DNA from: an uncultured Oscillospiraceae bacterium
Lineage (GTDB): Bacteria > Bacillota > Clostridia > Oscillospirales > Oscillospiraceae
Direction of reading: 5' to 3'
Length of the DNA: 61,230 nt
Assembly: GCA_949935795.1 (NCBI GenBank)
Contig: CATLFX010000011.1
Span: 1-61,230 of the forward strand
The position numbers and the translations under genes are program-made. Shown here one piece after another: positions 7,470 through 17,386 of the stretch (position 1 is its first letter; every line of letters starts with the position of its first letter). Under the pieces are notes generated by a model. It was given only the letters and a program-made list of their open reading frames with translations. It did not search any database and was not told where the DNA came from.

Positions 7470-8144
7470 ATGAACATCGAAGCAAAAGAGCTATCCAAAA
7501 TCTATGGCGGGGGCGAAAACCGGGTGACAGCCCTGGACCGGGCCTCGCTGACCATCGCCCCCGGCGATTTTATCTCCATCATGGGGCCGTCCGGAAGCGG
7601 AAAAAGCACGCTGCTGCACCTGTTGTCCGGGCTGGACCGGCCCACCGCCGGGCATTTGACCTACGACGGCAAGGACATCTACAGCTTGACCGACAAAGAG
7701 CTGTCCGCTTTCCGCCGCCGCCGCATCGGCTTCATCTTCCAGCAGTTTCACCTGCTGCCCGTTTTGACGGCCCGGGAGAACATCATCATGCCCCTGCTCC
7801 TGGATAAGAAGCGGCCGGACGAGGCGTACATACGGGAACTGGCCGGTCTGCTGGGCATCCAGGACCGCTTGACCCATCTGCCCCATGAGCTGTCCGGCGG
7901 GCAGCAGCAGCGGGTGGCCATCGCCCGCGCCCTCATTGCCAGGCCCGATGTAATCTTTGCCGACGAGCCCACCGGCAACCTGGACAGCCGGAGCGGCGGC
8001 GAGGTGATGGAGCTTTTGAAAACCGTAGGGAAAGACATGGGTAAAGCGCTGGTGGTCATTACCCACGACAGCCGGATCGCGGCTATGGGGTCGCGGCGGC
8101 TCGCCATTGTGGACGGGGTATTGTCGGAGGTGGAGGCGGAATGA
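7470..8144 (+). CDS. ABC transporter ATPase, MacB/LolD type
   Basis: This 224-residue cytoplasmic ATPase energises the FtsX-type permease encoded next. It shows Walker A GPSGSGKST, Q-loop FIFQQFHLLPVL, signature LSGGQQQRVAIARAL, Walker B VIFADEPTGNLD and the H-loop ITHD. This is the pattern of the LolD/MacB/BceA group, which use mechanotransmission rather than carry small solutes. I used the ATG at 7470, which has AAGGAGG 8 bases upstream, and not the longer open frame from 7257 that overlaps the kinase gene. The stop overlaps the permease start (ATGA). Confidence 0.92.
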   Translation: MNIEAKELSKIYGGGENRVTALDRASLTIAPGDFISIMGPSGSGKSTLLHLLSGLDRPTAGHLTYDGKDIYSLTDKELSAFRRRRIGFIFQQFHLLPVLTARENIIMPLLLDKKRPDEAYIRELAGLLGIQDRLTHLPHELSGGQQQRVAIARALIARPDVIFADEPTGNLDSRSGGEVMELLKTVGKDMGKALVVITHDSRIAAMGSRRLAIVDGVLSEVEAE

Positions 8145-10642
8145 GACGCTATCATACTCTGGCCCTGAAAGAGCTGCTGGCCCAGCGGGTTACCTCTGCT
8201 TTGGTCCTTCTGGCCATCATCCTGTCCACCATGATGACGGCGGTGATCGGCCAGTCTATCGGGGTGCTGTCCGCCATGCGCCAGCAGCAGGCCATCGCCA
8301 TTGGCGGGAACCGCCATGCCGGATTTACCCAGATGAACGAGGCGCAGGCGGAGGCGCTGAAAAGCGACCCCAGACTGTCCTTTGCGGGCACCTATTTGGT
8401 GCTGGGGAGCGTGCGGCTGGACAATACGCTGATTCTGGGCCTCAGCGAGTTCCAGGAGGACGTGAGCGCCGTCTATCCGTCCATCTCCGCTGTCAAAGAG
8501 GGCCGTCTGCCCCAGGCTCCCATGGAGATCGCCCTGCCGGAGGATGTGCTGGGATATCTGGGTTTCTCCGGAAAGCTGGGAGACACCCTGACTCTCTCCC
8601 CCTCCAAGGCGCTGCGCCACGGCGTGATAACCCAGTCCTATGACTTCACCGCCAGCTTTACCCTGGTGGGCGTCACCGAGAGCAATTACCTCAACTACGC
8701 CGCGGGGGCCATCAACGGTATTGTGGGGCTGGGGACGGCGGAGGCTCTGCTGCCCGGGGAATACTTTTATTATAATGTGGACATCCGTGTGGCGGACAAG
8801 AGGACCTTCCAGGCCACGATGGACGATCTGGTGTCCGCTTTAAACGTCCATGAGCTGGACACCACATACAACATCCCGTATTTGAACGCCCTGGGCATCC
8901 GGTACAGCACGCAGGCCGCCGATGTGACGGACGTCTCTGAAAACGGGTTCCCCTTTATCATGGCGGCGGGAATCCTGGTCGGTGCGCTCGTTTTGCTGGC
9001 GGCGGGGCTGGTGATCTACAACATCCTGAAAATCGCCGTCTCCCGGCGCATGACCCAGTACGGCGTACTCCGGGCCATCGGCGCGGAAAAGGGCCAGCTC
9101 TATGGGCTGGTCGCCGCACAGGTCCTGCTGCTGTGCGCTGCAGGCATTCCCATCGGCCTGCTGCTGGGGACCCTGTCGGCCAAGGGGATTCTCACCGCCG
9201 CCACGGGGCTGCTGTCTCCGAAAATTTTCCTGGTGCAGGACGCCGGAGAACTGAACCGGCTGATTGCGGAAAACAGCGGCGGAAAAGGCGTGTTCCTGCT
9301 GGCCAGCGCCGCCATTACCCTGACGTTTGCCCTGGCCGCGGCCCTTCCTGCCGCCCGGTACGCGGCAGGGGTGTCCCCCACCGCCGCCATGGCGGGAAAT
9401 CAGGTGAAAATTAAGCGCCGGGGCCGGAAGGCTAAGAAGATCCGCAATTTCGAAGCGTTTTATGCCCGGCTCAATTTGAGGCGCAGCCGGGGCCGCACCG
9501 CCATCACGGTCCTGTCCCTGGTGATGAGCATCACCGTTTTCATCGCGCTCCAGGGGGCGGTGGGCCTGCTGGACACCGCAGGGAGCGGAGTGGCGGAGCA
9601 CTATGGGGACTACTCCATCACCAACGAGACGGCGGGCTTTTCCCCCGAGGAATACCAGACGATGCGGGACGACACGCGGGTGGAGAAACTGACCGCCATG
9701 CAGTTCTCCTACTACGAGCAGGGAACCGACGGCTATCCTGTGGGTATCGGCTTTGGCCTCCCCCTCCAGCCGGCGGAGACCTTCCAGGTGGTGGGGCTGA
9801 ACGGCGCCTACTGGGACCGGGCTTTTTCCTCCCTGCCGCCGGAGCTTTTGGCAAAGCTGAAGGCCGGGGAGGGCTGCATGGTCCGCAATCCCCTGCCCCT
9901 GGTGTTCGAGGGCCAGGAGATTGCCCGCACCAGGATTATGGCAGGAGACACCATCACCGTGGCGGGGCAGGAGCTGGCTGTACTGCACACCCTGGACGGC
10001 TATGAGACCTATTTGAGCGTGGGAAACAGCGGATTTATCAACGGGGTGCAGATCATCGTGAATGAGGATTTGTACACCGCCCTCACGGGAAAAGCATCCT
10101 ATAACGAGCTGCTGCCCGCCCTGGCGAAGGGCGTTGACCGGGGGGAATTTGACACGGTGGTTGAGGCCCTGGCGGGGCGTACCCCCGGCACTCTCTGGCT
10201 GTCCTTTGAGGACACCGACCGGCAGCTGGCGGAGAGCTTTGCCCAGATACAGCTGCTGGCCTGGGGATTGATCCTCTTCGTGGCGCTGATCGGCCTGCTG
10301 AACATCATCAACACGGTATACACCAACATCCATACCCGCGTCGCCGAGATCGGGATGCAGCGGGCCATCGGCATGAGCGCGGGGAGTTTGTTCAAGGTGT
10401 TTCTGTGGGAGGGGGCTTATTACGGCATGATCGCGGCGGTAATCGGAAGCGTCGCCGGGTATATCTGCACGATTTTTGTGGAGGCCGCTACGACAGGCAG
10501 AATTCAGCCGGCCGCCGTACCCGTCATTCCCATCGCGGAGGCGGCGGCGCTTGCGATAGCGGCTTGTCTGCTGGCAACCTGCATTCCTCTGAGAAGAATC
10601 AGTAAAATGAACATTGTGGAGTCCATCGAAGCGGTAGAATAG
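8141..10642 (+). CDS. FtsX/MacB-type ABC permease
   Basis: This 833-residue permease has an N-terminal TM helix (about 18-38), a large extracellular region, and a first FtsX core of three helices (about residues 265-420). After a linker there is a second TM/extracellular repeat starting near residue 450 and a second FtsX core in the last 130 residues ending NIVESIEAVE. The duplicated layout (about ten TM segments) is typical of Firmicute transporters tied to two-component systems, which export or remove membrane-active peptides or lipids. It is translationally coupled to the ATPase. The substrate is not evident. Confidence 0.88.
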   Translation: MRRYHTLALKELLAQRVTSALVLLAIILSTMMTAVIGQSIGVLSAMRQQQAIAIGGNRHAGFTQMNEAQAEALKSDPRLSFAGTYLVLGSVRLDNTLILGLSEFQEDVSAVYPSISAVKEGRLPQAPMEIALPEDVLGYLGFSGKLGDTLTLSPSKALRHGVITQSYDFTASFTLVGVTESNYLNYAAGAINGIVGLGTAEALLPGEYFYYNVDIRVADKRTFQATMDDLVSALNVHELDTTYNIPYLNALGIRYSTQAADVTDVSENGFPFIMAAGILVGALVLLAAGLVIYNILKIAVSRRMTQYGVLRAIGAEKGQLYGLVAAQVLLLCAAGIPIGLLLGTLSAKGILTAATGLLSPKIFLVQDAGELNRLIAENSGGKGVFLLASAAITLTFALAAALPAARYAAGVSPTAAMAGNQVKIKRRGRKAKKIRNFEAFYARLNLRRSRGRTAITVLSLVMSITVFIALQGAVGLLDTAGSGVAEHYGDYSITNETAGFSPEEYQTMRDDTRVEKLTAMQFSYYEQGTDGYPVGIGFGLPLQPAETFQVVGLNGAYWDRAFSSLPPELLAKLKAGEGCMVRNPLPLVFEGQEIARTRIMAGDTITVAGQELAVLHTLDGYETYLSVGNSGFINGVQIIVNEDLYTALTGKASYNELLPALAKGVDRGEFDTVVEALAGRTPGTLWLSFEDTDRQLAESFAQIQLLAWGLILFVALIGLLNIINTVYTNIHTRVAEIGMQRAIGMSAGSLFKVFLWEGAYYGMIAAVIGSVAGYICTIFVEAATTGRIQPAAVPVIPIAEAAALAIAACLLATCIPLRRISKMNIVESIEAVE

Positions 10643-10723
10643 AGGCACAATCGGCGTGGTCATTGCCGCCTCCGTCCCTGTCATAATAAAACCACAGCCT
10701 GCCTTTTCTCGTCCCATTATAAA

Positions 10724-10773
10724 GCTCCCTCCATAGGCGCCAGTGTTTTTTCACTGCCTCCTATAGAGGGAGC
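10724..10773. terminator. Convergent bidirectional hairpin
   Basis: A 50-base near-palindrome pairs GCTCCCTC (10724) with GAGGGAGC (10773), then ATAGG with CCTAT, then an inner CAGTG/CACTG around a T6 loop. It lies between the ABC permease and the convergent galT gene and probably ends both transcripts. TTTAT follows it on the galT side. Confidence 0.6.
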
Positions 10774-10808
10774 ATATTAGATTTCCGGCCCGCTCTTTTT
10801 GCTGTACA

Positions 10809-12299
10809 TCAAATAGCGCCCAGGAATTTCAGGAACTGCTCCCTGCCCTCGTCCGTACGGGCGTACACGCCGCAGTGCTCCAGCACCTTGGCAAAGACCT
10901 TGCCCGTCTCCGCCTTCACGACGTCCAGGGCGTTGTCCGGGGTGATCTCATAGTTTTTGGCGAAGGCCTCAGCCCATTCGGCGTGCTTGGCGGTGAGCTC
11001 ACCGGCCCGCAGGTCCGCACCCTTGGCCAGGCCCTCCGCCACCGCGGCCAGCTCTTCCTTGAGCCGGGCCGGGAGCACCGCCAGCCCCATCACCTCGATA
11101 AGGCCGATGTTCTCCTTCTTGATGTGGTGCAGCTCCGCGTGGGGATGGTACACACCCAGGGGATGCTCTTCTGTGGTGATGTTGTTGCGCAGCACCAGGT
11201 CCAGCTCAAATTTGTCCCCCCGCTTCCGGGCGATGGGGGTGATGGTGTTGTGGGGCTCTCCATCCGTCTCGGCGTAGATGAACGCCTCTTCGTCGGTATA
11301 TCCCCGCCAGGCGGTGAGGATGTGGTCCGCCAGGTCCACCAGCCGCTCGGGATTCTCAGAGGCGATGCGCACCACAGACATGGGCCACTTCACAATGCCC
11401 GCCTCCACGTCCTCAAAACCTGAGAAGGTGAAAGGAGTCTCCACCGGGGCCTTGGCCATGGCGAACTCGTAGCGCCCGCCCTGGAAGTGGTCGTGGGCCA
11501 GGATGGAACCGCCCACGATGGGCAGGTCGGCGTTGGAGCCCACAAAGTAGTGGGGGAACTGGCCCACGAAGTCCAGCAGCTTGCCGAAGCAGGCCCGGTC
11601 GATCCTCATGGGCACATGCTGGCTGTTCAGGCAGATGCAGTGCTCGTTGTAGTACACATAGGGGGAGTACTGCAAAAACCAGGGGGAACCGTTGATGGTG
11701 ATGGGCACGATGCGGTGGTTCTGCCGGGCGGGGTGGTTCACCCGGCCCGCGTATCCCTCGTTTTCCGCGCACAGCTGGCACCGGGGGTAGGCGGAGGCGG
11801 GCAGGTTTTTCGCCGCCGCGATGGCCTTGGGGTCCTTCTCCGGCTTGGACAGGTTGATGGTCACGTCCAGCTCGCCATAAGGCGTGGGAGCCTTCCACTT
11901 CACGTCCTTGGCGATGCGGTCCCGGCGGATGTAGTTGGTGTCCTGACTGAATTTGTAGTACCAGTTGGTGGCCTTTTGGGGGTCCTCCCGGTACAGCGCC
12001 TGGAATTTTTCAATGACCTGGGCCGGGCGGGGGGTGAGGCGGCCCATAATCTCGGTGTCAAACAGATCCCGGTAGACCACGGAGTCTTCCGCCAGCACGC
12101 CCCGGGCGTGGGCGTCGTCCAGCAGCTCTTCCAGCACCGGGGCCAGCTCCACCGGGCCCCAGTCCTGTCCAGGATCGGCATAGCTGTCGATCTTCAGGGT
12201 ATCCAAAATAGTGTTCACCGCCCAGTCCTTTTCGCAGGACTGGATCAGGCCCGTCTGCAAAGCATAAGAGACCAGTTTGGAAATGGCGTTGTCAATCAT
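10809..12299 (-). CDS. galT: Galactose-1-phosphate uridylyltransferase, type 2
   Basis: This 496-residue Leloir-pathway enzyme exchanges UMP between UDP-glucose and galactose-1-phosphate. It belongs to the longer Firmicute class (about 490-500 residues), recognised by YPRCQLCAENEGYAGR, the nucleotide-contact region FLQYSPYVYYNEHCIC, and GGSILAHDHFQGG carrying the nucleophilic HxHxQ-like histidines. GGAAG precedes the ATG. It follows galK on the minus strand with a gap of about 100 bases. No galE or galM is present in the window, so the epimerase must be elsewhere. Confidence 0.95.
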   Translation of the reverse strand: MIDNAISKLVSYALQTGLIQSCEKDWAVNTILDTLKIDSYADPGQDWGPVELAPVLEELLDDAHARGVLAEDSVVYRDLFDTEIMGRLTPRPAQVIEKFQALYREDPQKATNWYYKFSQDTNYIRRDRIAKDVKWKAPTPYGELDVTINLSKPEKDPKAIAAAKNLPASAYPRCQLCAENEGYAGRVNHPARQNHRIVPITINGSPWFLQYSPYVYYNEHCICLNSQHVPMRIDRACFGKLLDFVGQFPHYFVGSNADLPIVGGSILAHDHFQGGRYEFAMAKAPVETPFTFSGFEDVEAGIVKWPMSVVRIASENPERLVDLADHILTAWRGYTDEEAFIYAETDGEPHNTITPIARKRGDKFELDLVLRNNITTEEHPLGVYHPHAELHHIKKENIGLIEVMGLAVLPARLKEELAAVAEGLAKGADLRAGELTAKHAEWAEAFAKNYEITPDNALDVVKAETGKVFAKVLEHCGVYARTDEGREQFLKFLGAI

Positions 12300-12401
12300 A
12301 GTAACACTTCCGTTCTTTGGGCAAAATATTTGGGCCCCCGCAAAGCCGCCCTTTGGCTTTGTGGGGAGAGGAGCCGCAGCGAAACGAGTGAGCTTTCGAC
12401 G

Positions 12402-13724
12402 TCAGCCGGAAGCGAGGGATGTGGAGCTTGCGGCGACGACGCAGCCGCCCTGGGGGCGTATGTGGAGGATGTGGCACTTGCCCTGGCCCAGCAGGGCCTC
12501 CATGCCGGACTTGAACAGGGAGAGCTTGTCCTCCGGCACAAAGGCCTGGATGGTGCCCGCGAAGCCGCCGCCGTGGACCCGGATGGCCCCGGTCCCGTCC
12601 AGCAGCTCCGCCCCCGCCGCCAGCACCACGGGGATGGCCTGCTGCCTTGGGTTGGAGATGGACCAGGTGTTTTGCAGGTGGAGGGCGGAGGACTGGCCGG
12701 ACTGGTTCACCAGGGCCAGGAAACGGCCGAAGTCCCCGGCCTTCAGGGCCTGCGCCTCCTGGACCGCCCGGCGGTCGTCGTCGTAGAAGTGCATGGCCCG
12801 GAGCACCGCCCGGTCGCCGCACTCCTTCCGCAGGGCGGAGATGGCGGCGCGGAAATGCTGCTCGGGTACGTCCCGCAGCACCTTTTTGCCGAAATAGGCG
12901 GCCACCGCCCCCATTTCCCGGGTAATGTCGGCATAGTCGTCCGTCAGGTCGCCGTGGCTGGAGCAGGTGTCCACAATGCACAGGGCGTGGCCGGACTGGG
13001 TGAAGTCGTAGTCCACCCGCTCCACCACCGGGTCTGCGGGATTGTTGAAATCAATGGCCACACAGGCCCCCACCGACGAGCCCATCTGGTCCATCAGGCC
13101 GCAGGGCTTGCCAAAATAGACGTTCTCGGCGTACTGGCCGATTTTGGCGATGGCCACGGGGTCCAGCTTGTCCCCGCAGCAGAAGTGGTTGAAGATATTG
13201 CCCACCAGGGTCTCGTAGGCGGCGGAGGAGGACAGCCCCGAGCCGGACAGCACGGTGGAGTTGGCGCAGGCGTCAAAGCCGGACAGCGCGTACCCCATCT
13301 CCTTGATTTTAGCCGCCACCCCCCGCACCAGGGCGGCGGAGGTGTTCTCCTCCTGCTTCCTGGGTGCCAGGTCGCTGAGGTCGATCTCCAGGGCGGGATA
13401 GCCCTCGGACTGGATACGCACTACGCTCAGCCCGTTGGGGGCGGCGCAGGCCAGCATGTCCAGGTCCACGCTGCCGCACAGCACATGGCCGTGCTGGTGG
13501 TCGGTGTGGTTTCCGCCGATCTCCGTGCGGCCGGGGCCGCTGAACAGGGCCGCGCCCTGGGCGTCCGCCCCATAGCGGGCGGCAAAGGCCTCCACCGTAT
13601 GGACGCACCGCGCCCGGGCCTGGTCCAGCCCCTGGGCGGTACCGTCCAGGGCGTAGAGGGCGGCCAGAGCCCGGTCGTGGGCGCCGCTTTTTAAAGCGGT
13701 CAAAAGCTGTGTACAGTCAGACAT
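12402..13724 (-). CDS. galK: Galactokinase
   Basis: This GHMP-family kinase of 440 residues phosphorylates galactose at C1. It has the galactokinase signature GPGRTEIGGNHTDHQHG near residue 65, the GHMP ATP-binding motif VLSGSGLSSSAAYE, and a C-terminal RVHGGGFAGTIQAF. I chose the ATG at 13724, with GAGGTGAGA just upstream, over the in-frame GTG at 13733 that lies inside that ribosome site. It is the first gene of galKT with its own sigma-A promoter. The C-terminus ends in a Ser/Ala-rich tail that looks unrelated to the fold. Confidence 0.93.
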   Translation of the reverse strand: MSDCTQLLTALKSGAHDRALAALYALDGTAQGLDQARARCVHTVEAFAARYGADAQGAALFSGPGRTEIGGNHTDHQHGHVLCGSVDLDMLACAAPNGLSVVRIQSEGYPALEIDLSDLAPRKQEENTSAALVRGVAAKIKEMGYALSGFDACANSTVLSGSGLSSSAAYETLVGNIFNHFCCGDKLDPVAIAKIGQYAENVYFGKPCGLMDQMGSSVGACVAIDFNNPADPVVERVDYDFTQSGHALCIVDTCSSHGDLTDDYADITREMGAVAAYFGKKVLRDVPEQHFRAAISALRKECGDRAVLRAMHFYDDDRRAVQEAQALKAGDFGRFLALVNQSGQSSALHLQNTWSISNPRQQAIPVVLAAGAELLDGTGAIRVHGGGFAGTIQAFVPEDKLSLFKSGMEALLGQGKCHILHIRPQGGCVVAASSTSLASG

Positions 13725-13830
13725 CGCTCTCACCTCATGATGTGATTTTTAGAAACCCGTTTTCAGGACCCGCGCACAAAAGCTCCAACGCACAGGGACA
13801 GCCGCGGTCCTCCCTTGCTGATACAATATT

Positions 13831-13859
13831 ACTATACTACAGCGGCCACCGTTTGGCAA
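13831..13859 (-). promoter_or_regulatory. Sigma-A promoter of galKT
   Basis: On the minus strand TTGCCA (13859-13854) and TATAGT (13836-13831) are 17 bases apart, giving a leader of about 100 bases before galK. I see no convincing repressor or CRE palindrome in the leader. Confidence 0.7.
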
Positions 13860-13893
13860 GGCTGGCTTTCCCTGGATAGGCTTCGATTTTCTG

Positions 13894-13922
13894 GTGCAAA
13901 AACCGCCCATTTGTGGTATACT
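13894..13922 (+). promoter_or_regulatory. Promoter of the PHP phosphatase gene
   Basis: GTGCAA (13894-13899) and TATACT (13917-13922) are 17 bases apart, about 50 bases upstream of the ATG at 13979. It diverges from the galKT promoter. Confidence 0.55.
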
Positions 13923-13978
13923 GTCAGGGAAAGCCGCCTCACGCGGGATACCAACGATTATGGAAGGGGAAAAGCCCG

Positions 13979-14791
13979 ATGTATCTCTCCGATTATCATT
14001 TTCACACCCTGTGCTCCTCCGACTCCCCCGCCACATTGACTGAGCAGGCCAAAGCGGCCATGGCGGCGGGCGTCCGGGAAATCTGCGTCACCGACCACTG
14101 GAACCTGCTGGACCAGCAGGGGAACCGCCTGCCCACCGTCTATGACTGGAGGCCCTCCCTGGCCCAGTGGCGGAAGCTCCGGAACCGCTGGACCGGTAAG
14201 CTGGAGCTCCGCCTGGGGGTGGAGGTGGGCAACGGCGTGCTGGACCCCGCCGCCGTGGACGCCTCGCTGACCATCCCCGAGCTGGACTTCGTCATCGGCT
14301 CCCTCCACAGCCAGAGCGCTGCCGCCGGAGGCCGGGGCATTTTCACAGCGGCCCACGAGTGTACGAAAAAGGAGGACGGCGTCGCCATCATCGACGACTA
14401 TATGGACATGCTGGAGGAACTGGTGGGCACACAGGGCTGGGACGTGCTGGGCCACGTGATCTACCCCCTGCGGTACATCCCGGCGGAATATGAGCTGGAC
14501 CTGCGCCCCTGGTGGGACCGGCTGGCGGAGATCTTCCGCCGCGTCATTTCCCAGGGAAAGGGCATTGAGATGAACACCAGCGCCGGGGCCACGGTGGACC
14601 AGTGGCGGGAGGTGCTGGCGCTGTACCATGACCTGGGGGGCGAGGTGCTCACCCTGGGCTCCGACGCCCACCGCCCCCAGCACATGGCCGCCGCGTTTTC
14701 GGAGGCGCTGGCGCTCATCCGGGAGACCGGCTTCCGATGGCTGTGCGTGTACCGCAGCCGCACGCCGCTGTTCTGCAAGATCGACAGCTAA
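13979..14791 (+). CDS. PHP-domain phosphatase, histidinol-phosphatase type
   Basis: A 270-residue PHP-superfamily metal phosphoesterase. The metal-binding motifs are visible: HFH at residues 7-9, TDHWN, the glutamate of GVEVGNG, IGSLHS, and the C-terminal SDAHRP. It resembles HisK-type histidinol phosphatases, but no histidine biosynthesis gene is nearby, so the substrate could be another sugar or nucleotide phosphate. AAGGGGA lies 9 bases before the ATG. The longer open frame from 13913 overlaps the promoter and is not used. Confidence 0.8.
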   Translation: MYLSDYHFHTLCSSDSPATLTEQAKAAMAAGVREICVTDHWNLLDQQGNRLPTVYDWRPSLAQWRKLRNRWTGKLELRLGVEVGNGVLDPAAVDASLTIPELDFVIGSLHSQSAAAGGRGIFTAAHECTKKEDGVAIIDDYMDMLEELVGTQGWDVLGHVIYPLRYIPAEYELDLRPWWDRLAEIFRRVISQGKGIEMNTSAGATVDQWREVLALYHDLGGEVLTLGSDAHRPQHMAAAFSEALALIRETGFRWLCVYRSRTPLFCKIDS

Positions 14792-14901
14792 AAAATACCA
14801 TCACAGGGCAAAGGATTCGCTGTTCAGCTTGGGAAAAAACCGCTATACTGAATGCTGTATGAGTGTATTTTCGCCTTACGCGAGGAAACGGCGGTGATCG
14901 G

Positions 14902-16146
14902 ATGATCGTCCTGGACAAGACCAATCTCATCCCCTACCTGCGGGAGCGCTATCCCGCCTTCGATACCTCGGGGGCGGCGGTGTCCGCCATCGGCGACGAC
15001 GAGGAGGACTCCCAGGGGCTCATCAACTATGTCTTCCGGGTGCGCAATGGGACGGATTCCCTCATTGTCAAGCAGGCCCGGTCCAACATGCGGCTGGACG
15101 ACGACGTGGAGTCCACCGACGCCAGCTACTGCCCGCCCCAGGACCGAAACTACTCCGAGTACCTGTCCCTGAAGCTGCGCCGGGCCATCACCCCCGACTG
15201 TGTGCCCGAGGTGTACTACGCCGACCGGGAAAACCACGTGTTCCTCATGGAGGATGTGAGCTACCTCAAGCCCGCCCGGGCCCAGCTGGCCCGCGGCGCG
15301 ATGATCGACGGCCTGTCGGAACGGGTGGCCCGGTTCCTCTGCGACAACCACTTCTACACCTCCGAATTCTACCTGGACACCGAGGAGTTCCGGGAGCTGG
15401 ACCGCCGGTTCGTCAACACCGGGATGCGGGCCATCATGGAGAACTGGCTGTTTCTGCGGGACACCCCCACCCACAAGTGCCCCGCCCTCACCAGGCACTT
15501 CCTGCCCTACATTTTCGCCGATGACATCGTGGTCCAGTCCCACCTGCTGCGCCACAAGTACATGAACTCCACCCAGGCCTTTATCCACTCCGACGTGCAC
15601 ACCTCCAACATCTTCGCCGACGACAACCAGATCAAAGTCATCGACATGGAGTACACCTTCGCCGGACCCATGGCTTACGATTTGGGCTATTTCCTGGCCA
15701 GCCTAGTGTCACAGTACTGCTCGGCGGTGTTCCGGCCCTTCCCCTCCCAAGGAGAGCGGGAGGATTTCAAGCGGTACATACTGGCGTCCATTTACACTTT
15801 GGTGGACGACTACCAGCAGCGGTTCGCTGCCCATTGGAGCGACGAGGCCAAGGCGGTCTACCGCTCCTGCCCCGGCTTCCGGGACGCCTTTGTGGAGGGT
15901 CTGGTCCCCGACACGGCGGGCTACGCCGCCATGCCCATGTTCACCCTGTGCGTCAGCTCCTTCGGGTTCACCCAGGAGTTCGAGGTCATCCCCGACGACG
16001 CCCTCAAGCTCCACGCCCTTCAGCTCTACTGCTCCCTGGGCCGCCGGTTCCTTATGGGCCGGGAGGCCATCCGCACCCCCCGGGACGTGGCGGCCGCCAT
16101 TCTGGAGGGGGAGCGGGAGTATCTCCGCTGTGTCCGGCAAAAATAA
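14902..16146 (+). CDS. mtnK: Methylthioribose kinase-like APH-fold kinase
   Basis: A kinase of about 414 residues with the aminoglycoside-phosphotransferase fold. It resembles S-methyl-5-thioribose kinase, which phosphorylates MTR in methionine salvage. Supporting motifs are GLINYVFRVRNGTDSLIVKQA (lysine-containing strand), the catalytic loop HSDVHTSNIF, and the metal-binding IDMEYTFAGPMAYDLGYFLA, whose wording is close to MtnK. No other salvage gene (mtnA, mtnN) is in the window, so the gene symbol is a family assignment. The ATG at 14902 has a weak GGCGGTGATCGG site; an upstream in-frame start at 14863 is less likely. Confidence 0.75.
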   Translation: MIVLDKTNLIPYLRERYPAFDTSGAAVSAIGDDEEDSQGLINYVFRVRNGTDSLIVKQARSNMRLDDDVESTDASYCPPQDRNYSEYLSLKLRRAITPDCVPEVYYADRENHVFLMEDVSYLKPARAQLARGAMIDGLSERVARFLCDNHFYTSEFYLDTEEFRELDRRFVNTGMRAIMENWLFLRDTPTHKCPALTRHFLPYIFADDIVVQSHLLRHKYMNSTQAFIHSDVHTSNIFADDNQIKVIDMEYTFAGPMAYDLGYFLASLVSQYCSAVFRPFPSQGEREDFKRYILASIYTLVDDYQQRFAAHWSDEAKAVYRSCPGFRDAFVEGLVPDTAGYAAMPMFTLCVSSFGFTQEFEVIPDDALKLHALQLYCSLGRRFLMGREAIRTPRDVAAAILEGEREYLRCVRQK

Positions 16147-16231
16147 GCTTTAAAGGGTTCGTATCCCCGACCTGAAACAACGCTTGGCCGTGGGTACGGG
16201 CCCTTTACATAACAACGAGGAGGAACATACA

Positions 16232-17329
16232 ATGGCAAAAATCATGATCTACCCCAGCAAGTACGTCCAGGGCCCCGGCGAGATGGGCAAGCTGGGCTCC
16301 TACGCCGAGGGCTACGGCTCCAAGGCGCTGGTGCTCATCTCCAGCTCCGGCTATAAGCGCATCCAGGCCACCCTGGACGCCGGTTTTGCCAGCTCCAAAT
16401 GCGCCCCCGTCTATGATTTCTTCAACGGCGAGTGCAGCAAGAACGAGATCAACCGCCTCCAGGGGGTCATGGACGCCCAGGGCTGCGACCTGGTCATCGG
16501 CATCGGCGGCGGCAAGACCCTGGACACCGCCAAGGCCGTGGCGTTCTATAAGAAGACCCCCGTGCTCATCTGCCCCACCATCGCCTCCACCGACGCGCCC
16601 TGCTCCGCCCTGTCCGTCATCTACACCGACGCGGGGGTGTTTGAGGAGTACCTGTTCCTCCCCGCCAACCCCAACATGGTGCTGATGGACACCGACATCA
16701 TCTCCAAGTCCCCGGTGCGCCTCACCGTGTCCGGCATGGGCGACGCCCTGGCCACCTATTTTGAGGCCCGGGCCTGCCAGATCAGCGGCGCGTCCAACTG
16801 CGCCGGCGGCCAGGTCACCGGCGCCGCCATGGCCCTGGCCAAGCTGTGCCTGGACACCCTGATGGATGAGGGCCTCAAGGCCAAGCTGGCCCTGGAGGCC
16901 GGGGCCTGCACCCCCGCCGTGGAAAAGGTCATCGAGGCCAACACCCTGCTCAGCGGTCTTGGCTTCGAGAGCGGCGGCCTGGCCGGCGCCCACGCCATCC
17001 ACAACGGCCTGACGGTGCTGGAGGAGTGCCACCACATGTACCACGGCGAGAAGGTGGCCTTCGGCACCCTCACCCAGCTGGTGCTGGAGAATGTGGCCCT
17101 GGAGGAACTGGAGGAGACTTATCAGTTCTGCATCGACCTGGGCCTGCCCGTCACCCTGGGCCAGCTGGGCATCCAGGAGGTCACCATGGACAAGGTGATG
17201 GCGGTGGCCGAGGCCGCCTGCGCCCCCACCGACACCCTCCACAACATGCCCTTCCCCGTCACCCCCCAGTCCGTGGCCGCCGCCATCCTGGCCGCCGACC
17301 GCTACGGCCGGTTCTACCTGGGCGAGTGA
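16232..17329 (+). CDS. gldA: Glycerol dehydrogenase
   Basis: A 365-residue member of the iron-containing alcohol dehydrogenase family. It oxidises glycerol to dihydroxyacetone with NAD. Seen: the nucleotide-binding GIGGGKTLDTAK, CPTIASTDAPCSALSVIY, the metal-site DAL near residue 170, GAHAIHNGLT and the metal histidine of HMYHGEKVAFG, all as in GldA. I used the ATG at 16232, preceded by GAGGAGG. A strong terminator follows the stop within 25 bases, so this gene is the end of its transcript. Its third codon positions are almost entirely G/C, suggesting high expression. Confidence 0.93.
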   Translation: MAKIMIYPSKYVQGPGEMGKLGSYAEGYGSKALVLISSSGYKRIQATLDAGFASSKCAPVYDFFNGECSKNEINRLQGVMDAQGCDLVIGIGGGKTLDTAKAVAFYKKTPVLICPTIASTDAPCSALSVIYTDAGVFEEYLFLPANPNMVLMDTDIISKSPVRLTVSGMGDALATYFEARACQISGASNCAGGQVTGAAMALAKLCLDTLMDEGLKAKLALEAGACTPAVEKVIEANTLLSGLGFESGGLAGAHAIHNGLTVLEECHHMYHGEKVAFGTLTQLVLENVALEELEETYQFCIDLGLPVTLGQLGIQEVTMDKVMAVAEAACAPTDTLHNMPFPVTPQSVAAAILAADRYGRFYLGE

Positions 17330-17352
17330 GCCCAGACCCGCAGTTTCCCAAA

Positions 17353-17380
17353 AGCGCGATGCTACGCATCGCGCTTTTTT
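17353..17380 (+). terminator. Rho-independent terminator after gldA
   Basis: A perfect 10-bp stem AGCGCGATGC / GCATCGCGCT with a TAC loop is followed by T6. It lies 24 bases after the gldA stop. Confidence 0.93.
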
Positions 17381-17386
17381 ACGCGC